64,000 nucleotides of DNA. Origin: an uncultured Desulfobacterales bacterium. GTDB taxonomy: Bacteria; Desulfobacterota; Desulfobacteria; Desulfobacterales; SpSt-501. The stretch spans positions 1-64,000 of the forward strand of contig CALIUY010000005.1 of NCBI GenBank assembly GCA_938048455.1. Reading direction: 5' to 3'. Below are positions 7,804 through 14,435 of the stretch, piece after piece (the first letter of the stretch is position 1; the number at the start of each line of letters is the position of its first letter). The notes under the pieces were generated by a model. The model saw nothing but the letters and a program-made list of their open reading frames with translations, was not told where the DNA came from and did not search any database. Made by a program: the position numbers and the translations under genes.

Positions 7804-8787
7804 ATGAAGGTTCTCGATCAGGGTTTGAATCCGGTTTTCATGGATCCCGACCCGGACAAGGCGCGGGAGTTCTTCCGCCAAAAGCCCCGGGCGATGGTCG
7901 ACAAGCGCATGACCGAAAAGGAGGTCGTCGAAAAATTCATCCCCGACGGCTGCTACCTCGGCATCGGCGGCTTCGGCGCCAACCGCATTCCCACCGCGGT
8001 GATCCACGAAATTTTGCGGGCGCGCCGGAAACATTTAGGCTTTCTGGGCCACACCTCGACCCACGATTTCCAGCTGCTCTGCGCCGGCAAATGTTTCAAC
8101 CGCCTCGACGCCGCCTACATCGTCGGCCTCGAAGCCCGCGGGCTGTCGCCCAATGCGCGGCGCTACATGGAATCGGGCGAGGTGAAGGTCTGCGAATGGA
8201 CGAACTACTCGCTCGCCGCGCGCCTTCGGGCCGCGGCCGAGGGCGTCTCCTTCGCCATCGTGCGCTCGATGCTCGGCACCGACACCTTCCGCATGTCGGG
8301 GGCCAAGGTGATCGAGTGCCCCTTCACGGGCAAGAAATTCGCCGCGGTTCCGGCCCTCTGGCCGGATGTGGTCGTGATCCATGTGCACGAGGCCGACATG
8401 TACGGCAACGCCGTCTTCCGCGGCATCTCGATCGCCGACATGGAGCTCGCGCGTGCGGCCAAACGGGTGATCATCACCGCCGAGCGGCTGGTCAACAATT
8501 TCACGATCCGCAACAACCCCACGGCGACCTCGATTCCCTTCTACCTTGTCGACGCCGTGGTGGAGGTCCCCTACGGGAGCTATCCGGGGAACATGCCCTA
8601 CCTCTACTTCTCCGACGAGGAACACCTCGCCGCGTGGATGAAGGCCGAAAAGGATCCCCGGGAGTTCGAGAAATTCCTCGACCACTACATCTACGGGGTT
8701 TCCTGCTTCGAGGAATACCTCGACCGTTGCGGCGGGTTGAAGAAACTCAAGCAGCTGCAGAAACTCGAGACCCTGGTCGAGAAGTGA
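7804..8787 (+). CDS. CoA-transferase family I, alpha subunit (glutaconate CoA-transferase subunit A type)
   Basis: The 327-residue protein contains the CoA-transferase I core: GCYLGIGGFGANRIPTAVIHEI with the glycine-rich loop, and further on HVHEADMYGNAVFRG. It is larger than AtoD/ScoA alpha subunits (about 220 residues) and matches glutaconate CoA-transferase subunit A in size. With the next gene it would move CoA between an acyl-CoA donor and a carboxylate. The start at MKVLDQ has GGAGGGCAGG just upstream; the frame is open 22 codons further back, but that would overlap the promoter leader. Confidence 0.9.
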   Translation: MKVLDQGLNPVFMDPDPDKAREFFRQKPRAMVDKRMTEKEVVEKFIPDGCYLGIGGFGANRIPTAVIHEILRARRKHLGFLGHTSTHDFQLLCAGKCFNRLDAAYIVGLEARGLSPNARRYMESGEVKVCEWTNYSLAARLRAAAEGVSFAIVRSMLGTDTFRMSGAKVIECPFTGKKFAAVPALWPDVVVIHVHEADMYGNAVFRGISIADMELARAAKRVIITAERLVNNFTIRNNPTATSIPFYLVDAVVEVPYGSYPGNMPYLYFSDEEHLAAWMKAEKDPREFEKFLDHYIYGVSCFEEYLDRCGGLKKLKQLQKLETLVEK

Positions 8788-8856
8788 GGCTGGCACGATC
8801 CGGAACCCCTTCCCGCGGCATCGGCTTCCGCGGAACCCCTTGAAGGAGTGGCGGCG

Positions 8857-9627
8857 ATGACATCCCAATACAACATGATGGAAATGATGATTTGCGTCGC
8901 TTCCCGTTTTCTTGAAGACGGCAAGACGGTCGCCGTCGGCACCGGCGCCCCCTGCGCCGCGGCGATGCTCGCCCAGAAGCTGCACTCGCCGAACCTGATC
9001 ATCCTCTTCGAGGCCGGAGGCGTGGCGCCGCTTTTGCCGCAGATGCCCATTTCCGTCGGCGATTCGCGGACCTTTTTCCGCGCGGTCATGGCGGCGGGCA
9101 TGAACGAGATGATGACCACCTGCTGCCGCGGGCAGGTCGATTACGCCTTTCTCGGCGGAGCGCAGATCGACAAGTACGGCAACATCAATTCCACCGTGGT
9201 CGGGGACTACGCCAAGCCCAAGGTGCGCTTCCCCGGAAGCGGCGGGGCGAACGATTTCGCCTCGTTCTGCTGGCGGACGATGATCATGACCGTGCACAGC
9301 AAGGCGCGCTTCGTGGAAAAATGCGATTTCGTCACCTCTCCCGGCTTTCTCACCGGCGCCGGGGCGCGCGAGGCGGCCGGGCTCCCGGAGGGTGGACCTT
9401 ACAAGATCATCACCGATCTGGCGGTGATGGGGTTCGACGAGGAGACCCGGGCGATGAAGGTCGAGTCCCTGCACCCCGGCGTCGAGCTGGACCAGGTACG
9501 CGCGGAAACGGGCTTCGAGCTTCTCGTGGCGAAGGATCTCGGCCGGACCGCGCCGCCGACCGACGAGGAGCTGCGCATTCTGCGGGAGGAGGTGGATCCC
9601 CTGCGCCTGGTGATCGGCCGCGCCTGA
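8857..9627 (+). CDS. CoA-transferase family I, beta subunit (glutaconate CoA-transferase subunit B type)
   Basis: This 256-residue partner of the preceding gene begins 69 nt downstream. It contains VAVGTGAPCAAAMLAQ and then LFEAGGVAPLLP, where the Glu of EAGG is in the position of the catalytic glutamate that forms the glutamyl-CoA thioester. A later QIDKYGNINSTVVGDY is typical of the family. AAGGAG lies 9 nt before the ATG at 8857; an in-frame GTG at 8848 overlaps that site and is unlikely. It is the last gene before the terminator at 9744. Confidence 0.9.
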   Translation: MTSQYNMMEMMICVASRFLEDGKTVAVGTGAPCAAAMLAQKLHSPNLIILFEAGGVAPLLPQMPISVGDSRTFFRAVMAAGMNEMMTTCCRGQVDYAFLGGAQIDKYGNINSTVVGDYAKPKVRFPGSGGANDFASFCWRTMIMTVHSKARFVEKCDFVTSPGFLTGAGAREAAGLPEGGPYKIITDLAVMGFDEETRAMKVESLHPGVELDQVRAETGFELLVAKDLGRTAPPTDEELRILREEVDPLRLVIGRA

Positions 9628-9743
9628 GGGGTGAGCGATCCCTTTCGGGGAGGGTCGGGCCGGAGCGCAGAGCCTTTTTCGGGATTCGGCCTTGGGCCGG
9701 CCGGCGGACGGGGCCCCGAAGACCCTTCCCGGACTTTCCGTCG

Positions 9744-9781
9744 CCCCGTCCCGGCGCAATCGCCGGGACGGGGCTTTTTTT
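9744..9781 (+). terminator. Rho-independent terminator of the CoA-transferase operon
   Basis: A perfect 13-bp stem, CCCCGTCCCGGCG (9744-9756) with CGCCGGGACGGGG (9761-9773), a 4-nt loop and a following run of T from 9775. It lies 116 nt past the beta subunit stop codon and abuts the end of the convergent HerA-like gene. Confidence 0.92.
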
Positions 9782-12206
9782 AGCCGCTCTTCCAGGCGGG
9801 GACGGCCTCTCCGGCGGCATCGCGGCGGAACGGAACCCAGAGCAGGGCGAAGAAGGAGGGGACGAGTTCCCCGGCGGCGGGGGAAACGAGGATCTCTTCC
9901 GGGGGGGCGGCCTCCGGGTCGACGGAGACCTCGATCGCCGCGATGTCGGCCTCGAGGGCGGCCTCGAGCTCTGCGATCCGCTCGCGTACGGCGGCGGCGC
10001 TTTCCTCGGCCCGGGCCGCATCCATGCTTTCTTTGCGCAGCCGTCCGGCCGACTTGGCCGCGGTTCCGAGGCGCCCGGCCGAGGTTGCGCTCACGGCCCG
10101 GCGGCCGAGGAAGGCCCCCAGGATCGCCGTGCCGAAGGAGATCGCGGTTTCCACCTTCTTGGCGGCGAGTTGTTCCTTCTCCCGGGCCACGGCCTGCTCG
10201 GCCCGCAGCAGCCGCTCGCGCAGCACCGCGAAGCGCTCCGCGTAGCGACGGCGCAGGGCCTCGACGCGGCGGTCGCGTTCCTCGCGCCAGAGCTGCCCTC
10301 GCCGGGCGAGAAACTCGGCCCGGGACTCCCCCGGCCGGGAGATCGCACCGGTCTTCGGGCAGCGAAGCAGCCGAAGGGCAAGCCCCCGTCTGGCCCAGCG
10401 CGCAAGATCGCGCTTCCAGCCCTCGTAGGATTTCGCCTGGTGCGCGGCCGCGGGCAGCGCCCCGAAACGCCCTACGGCCGGAGGCCCTTTAGGGAAATCC
10501 GCCGGATCGAGATCCAGGGGGCGTGCTTGCTCCCAGTCGACGGGGGCCGCCTGCGCCGCGGAAAGAAAGGCCAAGAGCCCCACGCGGCGGGTGAAATCGA
10601 CCCCCAGCCTGCCGTTCGTGTGGCGCAGCTCCAGGCGGGCGAAGAGGGCGGGGGCGTATTCGAGTGTCTCCTGCGGGCTCTCCGGCGGAAGGGTGAAGAC
10701 CGGGATTCCCGGCGGCGAAAGCGGGGGGGAGCTTTCGGCTGCCGCCGAAGGGGGGATGTCCGGAGGGGCCGAAGGTGTCCCGGACGGCGTTTCCGGATGA
10801 CCTCCTTCCGATGACGACAGCCTCCGGATGTCCTCGCGGGTCATCGGGCCGCGGAGGTAGGAGAGGGTCCAGCGGGTCTGGAAGAGAAGCGGCTCGTTTT
10901 CCTTCACCCGGTGCAGCAGAAAGACGCGTTTTCCCAGCCCGGAGAGCATCCGCTCGAGCCCCCGGCGGTCGATGCCGCCGGCCGCCGCCCCCTCGAGGCC
11001 GGCCAGGACCCGCTGGCGGTCGGTCTCGGTCTGCAGCCTGCCGATGAACCAGGTGCCGGCGTTGGAAAGCCCTTTGTAGTCGAGATCCACGGGGTTCTGG
11101 GTGGCGAGCACGACCCCCAGCCCGAAAGCGCGGGCTTGTTTCAAAAGCGTCAAAAGCGGCGTCTTGGAAGGGGGGTTGGCGACCGGGGGAAAGAAACCGA
11201 AAATCTCGTCCAGGTAAAGGATCGCCCGCAGGCTCGCCGTTCCCGGCTGCGCGCGCATCCAGGCGATCGTTTCGATCAACAGCCGGGTGATGAAGAACAT
11301 GCGTTCGGCGTCGTCCAGGTGGGCGACCGTCAGGACGGCCGCCCGCGGGCGGCCGTCCTCGGTGTAAAGAAGCCTTCCCAGGTCGAGGGGGTCGCCCTCC
11401 GTCCAGGCTTCGAAGCCCGGCGCGGCGATGAGGTTGTTGAACCGCAGGGCGAGCGCGAAACGCTCTTTCGCGGGGAAGAAGGATTCGAGGTCGAGGATGC
11501 CCACGCGCCCGAAGGGCGGGTTCTGAATGCCGTGGACGAGGGCCGGAAGATCGAGGCTTCGCCCCTCGGCCCAGGCGGAGGAAAGCAGTTGGGCGACCAA
11601 AATGTGCTCGCGGCTCGTCACCGGATCGGCGGCGATCCCGACGAGGGCGAGAAGACCCGTCGTCGTCTGCTGCAGGTGCCCGCGCAGCAGGTCGCGCTCG
11701 GCACGCACGGCCTCGGGCGGCGGGGCGATTTTGCCGAGCAGGTTGATGGGACGCCCGGCGCGGCTTCCCGGGGTGTAGAGCGCAAACTCGGCCGACCGCC
11801 GCAGGAGCCGGATGCGCTCGGCGTCCTGGTCCCACTCGGCCAGACCTTTGCGCCACAGCGCGGCCTGGCGGGCGGCGAACTCCCGGCGGTCGAGCCCGGC
11901 GGTGACGGCGTCGGCCTCGCTCATCCAGGGGAGAAAGGCCTCGGCGGAAAGATCCGGCAGCGTGAGCAGCAGGTTCGGCAGATCGCCTTTGGGATCGACC
12001 GCGATCACCGGAACGCGGTCGATCAGGGCCTCTTCCAGAAGCGCGATCCCGAGACCGGTCTTTCCCGATCCGGTCATGCCGATGATCACCGCATGGGTGG
12101 TGAGATCCCGGGAGTCGTACAGCACGGCCTCGCCCCCGGGGGAGCCGGTCGCGGGATCGATCCTGCGGCCGAGGTAGAAGACACCGAGCTGTTCGAAGTG
12201 CTTCAT
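9780..12206 (-). CDS. HerA-like (DUF87/VirB4 class) ATPase with C-terminal coiled coil
   Basis: The 808-residue protein has Walker A GMTGSGKT at residues 43-50, the following VDPKGDLPNLL typical of HerA/FtsK-type ATPases, Walker B ILYLDEI near residue 330, and an ATQNPVDLDYKGL segment (sensor/Q motif) near 370. The region after 600 is rich in Arg, Glu and Ala and predicts long coiled coil, followed by a short beta domain. Related large proteins are annotated only as ATP-binding proteins. DNA translocation or a defence-related role is possible but not shown. AGGGG touches an ATG at 12212, whereas the ATG at 12206 has correct spacing, so the latter was chosen. Confidence 0.8.
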   Translation of the reverse strand: MKHFEQLGVFYLGRRIDPATGSPGGEAVLYDSRDLTTHAVIIGMTGSGKTGLGIALLEEALIDRVPVIAVDPKGDLPNLLLTLPDLSAEAFLPWMSEADAVTAGLDRREFAARQAALWRKGLAEWDQDAERIRLLRRSAEFALYTPGSRAGRPINLLGKIAPPPEAVRAERDLLRGHLQQTTTGLLALVGIAADPVTSREHILVAQLLSSAWAEGRSLDLPALVHGIQNPPFGRVGILDLESFFPAKERFALALRFNNLIAAPGFEAWTEGDPLDLGRLLYTEDGRPRAAVLTVAHLDDAERMFFITRLLIETIAWMRAQPGTASLRAILYLDEIFGFFPPVANPPSKTPLLTLLKQARAFGLGVVLATQNPVDLDYKGLSNAGTWFIGRLQTETDRQRVLAGLEGAAAGGIDRRGLERMLSGLGKRVFLLHRVKENEPLLFQTRWTLSYLRGPMTREDIRRLSSSEGGHPETPSGTPSAPPDIPPSAAAESSPPLSPPGIPVFTLPPESPQETLEYAPALFARLELRHTNGRLGVDFTRRVGLLAFLSAAQAAPVDWEQARPLDLDPADFPKGPPAVGRFGALPAAAHQAKSYEGWKRDLARWARRGLALRLLRCPKTGAISRPGESRAEFLARRGQLWREERDRRVEALRRRYAERFAVLRERLLRAEQAVAREKEQLAAKKVETAISFGTAILGAFLGRRAVSATSAGRLGTAAKSAGRLRKESMDAARAEESAAAVRERIAELEAALEADIAAIEVSVDPEAAPPEEILVSPAAGELVPSFFALLWVPFRRDAAGEAVPAWKSG

Positions 12207-12364
12207 GTTCATCCCCTGGCGGGCGGAGGGGAAAGAGAGGAAATCAGGCTTCCCGGCCGTTGATTAGCGGTTGCGGCTAGGGATGTCAAACGGGAAGAAA
12301 AGATGGAGCGAAAAAAGAGCGAACGGCTTTCCGGGTGCTTCCGGCGTGGACTTGAAGACGGAGC

Positions 12365-12433
12365 TCAGGCGAGGATGAGCCGCACGAGGGCCGTGAGCAC
12401 GATCAGAACTCCCATCAGATCGAGCATGTCCAT
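12365..12433 (-). CDS. Putative 22-residue hydrophobic (transmembrane) peptide
   Basis: An ATG at 12433 preceded by GAGGTG with 5-nt spacing opens a 22-codon frame ending in TGA at 12367-12365. The product begins MDMLDLMGVLIV and is hydrophobic almost throughout, with one Arg near the C-terminus, enough for a single membrane helix. It lies 159 nt upstream of the HerA-like gene on the same strand and about 50 nt downstream of a sigma-54-like sequence. It is below the length most gene finders report. Function is unknown. The ribosome binding site and composition support it, but conservation could not be tested. Confidence 0.45.
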   Translation of the reverse strand: MDMLDLMGVLIVLTALVRLILA

Positions 12434-12482
12434 AAGCCCACCTCGATCAAGAAATCGCCTTCCGGCGGATGCCACGCGCGTA

Positions 12483-12498
12483 AGCAAAAAGCGTGCAA
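12483..12498 (-). promoter_or_regulatory. Degenerate sigma-54-like element upstream of the hydrophobic peptide
   Basis: On the minus strand TTGCACG (12498-12492), four bases, TTGCT (12487-12483). Spacing and all other positions match the RpoN consensus, but one of the two normally invariant G residues of the -24 element is T. It may be a weak promoter or chance. The rest of the 12213-12661 intergenic stretch shows only a small inverted repeat at 12581-12598. Confidence 0.3.
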
Positions 12499-12580
12499 AC
12501 ATCCGGCGATTATTTTTTCAAAGAATTCCAGGGGGGATTTCCTGCAATCGTCCTGCCGTGAGTAAATCGGGAAAAGAGAT

Positions 12581-12598
12581 TGGGAAGAAAATTTCCCA
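12581..12598. promoter_or_regulatory. Short inverted repeat with a downstream T-rich tract
   Basis: TGGGAA (12581-12586) and TTCCCA (12593-12598) surround 6 nt and are followed by a T-rich stretch (to 12609). It lies about 60 nt upstream of the ferritin-like gene. It could be a weak terminator or an operator; no rightward gene precedes it, which favours an operator. Confidence 0.3.
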
Positions 12599-12661
12599 GG
12601 TTTTCTTTTGAGCGTTCCTCGTGATAGGTTTTCGGGAAATCGCCTCGGGGAGGGAAAGCCC

Positions 12662-13147
12662 ATGTTTCGGATCGGCGAGATCCTGGACCTGGCGGTCCGC
12701 ATCGAGCAAAACGGCGAGAAGACTTACCATCAAGCGCGGGAGCGCTTCGGCGAAGAAGAATTGCGGGAGCTTCTCTCCTGGATGGCCGCGGAGGAGGCAC
12801 GCCATGCCGCGTGGTTCTCTGAGCTGAAACGAAGAGTCGAATCGGGTCGCGGAAACCCCTTCCTCGAGGAAATGACGCGCCAGGTCCTCGACGACCTCGT
12901 CGCCGGCAGAAGCTTTTCTCTGGAGGAGGTCGATTTCGAGGCGATCGAAGATCCCGCCCGGCTGATCGAGGTCTTCTTGGGCTTCGAGGAGGATACGGTC
13001 CTTTTCTACGAGATCCTCTCCTCCTTTGTGGAGGAGGAAGAGACCCGCCGGCATCTCGAGGCGATCATCGCCGAAGAGAAACGGCACATCGAAAAGCTCG
13101 AGGAAGTCCGGGGCGAACTCGCGCAAACCGCAGAGGAGCGACCCTGA
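12662..13147 (+). CDS. Ferritin-like diiron protein (rubrerythrin-type, no rubredoxin domain)
   Basis: The 161-residue four-helix protein carries paired metal-ligand motifs: Glu in AVRIEQNGEKTY, EEARH in the second helix, Glu in FEEDTVLFYE, and EEKRH in the last helix. This is the pattern of rubrerythrin/ferritin-like diiron sites. There is no rubredoxin CxxC domain. The protein probably acts in peroxide or oxygen detoxification or iron handling in the cytoplasm. GGGGAGGG precedes the ATG at 12662; longer frames to 12608 lack a site. Its 3' end overlaps the convergent CAP-like gene. Confidence 0.82.
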   Translation: MFRIGEILDLAVRIEQNGEKTYHQARERFGEEELRELLSWMAAEEARHAAWFSELKRRVESGRGNPFLEEMTRQVLDDLVAGRSFSLEEVDFEAIEDPARLIEVFLGFEEDTVLFYEILSSFVEEEETRRHLEAIIAEEKRHIEKLEEVRGELAQTAEERP

Positions 13148-14372
13148 ACCCTTGCGCCCGGCCTGCCGCGAGGAGCAGGATCCAAAACGCCGCCGCGGCT
13201 CCCGGGGCGGTCCGTCCGCTGACGAAGGCCGAATCCAGGAAGCAGCCTCCGCCGCCCCCGCCCCCGCTTGCGGCTGCTTGGGGGACCGAGAAGTTCGTGC
13301 AGGAGGCCGCATAGGTTTCAAGATCGAGCAGTGCGCTCGTCGATCCCACGCTCACGGTGCAGGCGAAGCTGCCGTCGAGCTCGCCTCCGCTGAAGGTAAC
13401 GTTGTAGACGCCGGGCTCCAAGATGGGGATCGCCCAACCGCCGCTTTCCCCGGTCACGGCGAAAAAGGCGCCGTGATCGGGGGTCACCCGCACCTCCGCC
13501 AGGCCCTCGCCGGGATCGTAGAGGCCGTTGCGGTTGGTGTCCTCCCAGACGGTCCCGACCAGGAAGCGGTTGTAATGGTCGGCCCAGGCCGTGTTCGCCG
13601 CGGCGAAGTTGCCGGTGATCACCTGCGGGCCGACCTGGGTCGCCGGGTTCGTCTCGGCGGCCACGGCGTAGCCCGCGTTCGTCCAGTTGCCGCTGATCCC
13701 CATGATGGCCCGGCGGTGACCGGGCGGATCCTGCATGCCCTCCGGCCCGAAGCCCCAGTCGATGTTGAAGGCCGCGTGTCCGTAAAGGGCGTTTCTCGCG
13801 TAGGAATAAACGATGCCGGCGGCCGAGGTGTACTTGAAACCCGCTTCCTGGATGCGCACGAATTGGCCGTCGTGGGTCTGGCCGTCGATCGCGATGAGGT
13901 AATCGCAATGCGCCCGGGCGGCGGCCCAGAGCCGCGCATCGAAGGCCGCGGGCGGCCTGGCGGGAATGGCGGCGAAGGCTTCCTTCATCGCCTCGAGGTT
14001 CACCCCGAAAAAGAGAACCGCCTGGCGCACATCGGGGTTGTTCGCCGCCAGCTCCGCAAGCCACAGCCCCTCGCGCACGGGGTTGGCGCGCGCGCGGTTG
14101 GCGAGCCAGAGCAACTGCTGCTCGTTTCCGTCCGGGTGGCGGCCGTCCGCCGTCTTGTGGTAGGTCCATTCGATCTCCGGGGCGCCGGAGAGCGCGGGCT
14201 GTGGCTCCCCGCCTACGATTCGGAAATCGTCCGCGGCTTCGACGACCGGAGGGTCGGGTTCGGGGAAATACACTTCCGCGGCGGCCGGAAGTGGCCCGGA
14301 AACGAGGAGCAAAACGAAACCGAGGGCGGCGATCCAAAGGAAGGCGGATTTTCGCATCGTTCGCAGGTTCAT
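13065..14372 (-). CDS. Exported CAP-domain-like protein with SdrD-like domain and Gly-rich Cys C-terminal sorting signal
   Basis: The 435-residue protein starts with a signal peptide (SAFLWIAALGFVLLLVSG, cleavage near AAA-EV). A CAP/SCP-like domain follows (about residues 90-255) with NRARANP, an AAARAHCDY helix, HDGQ and DPPGHRRAIMG. A beta domain comes next, opening GTVWEDTNRNGLYDPGEG, a common SdrB/SpaA-like repeat. The C-terminus has GGGGGGGCFLDS, a hydrophobic helix (AAAAFWILLLAAG) and an Arg-rich tail: the layout of CTERM sorting signals processed at or near the Cys. The same Gly7-CFLD motif recurs in the next gene. Start alternatives at 14372 and 14357 both lack a clear ribosome binding site. 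The 3' end overlaps the convergent ferritin-like gene by 83 nt. Confidence 0.78.
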   Translation of the reverse strand: MNLRTMRKSAFLWIAALGFVLLLVSGPLPAAAEVYFPEPDPPVVEAADDFRIVGGEPQPALSGAPEIEWTYHKTADGRHPDGNEQQLLWLANRARANPVREGLWLAELAANNPDVRQAVLFFGVNLEAMKEAFAAIPARPPAAFDARLWAAARAHCDYLIAIDGQTHDGQFVRIQEAGFKYTSAAGIVYSYARNALYGHAAFNIDWGFGPEGMQDPPGHRRAIMGISGNWTNAGYAVAAETNPATQVGPQVITGNFAAANTAWADHYNRFLVGTVWEDTNRNGLYDPGEGLAEVRVTPDHGAFFAVTGESGGWAIPILEPGVYNVTFSGGELDGSFACTVSVGSTSALLDLETYAASCTNFSVPQAAASGGGGGGGCFLDSAFVSGRTAPGAAAAFWILLLAAGRAQGFRVAPLRFARVRPGLPRAFRCAVSLRR

Positions 14373-14435
14373 GGGAGCAGCGGCGAAAGAAGGGTACAGC
14401 TAATGCAAAGACTCCTCCGGTGCAAGAGGGAAATG

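Noticed and set aside
12303-12611. Rightward frame of 102 codons in the 12213-12661 gap
   Set aside because: No ribosome binding site and Arg/Ser-rich shadow-like composition; the opposite strand holds the better-supported 22-codon frame.
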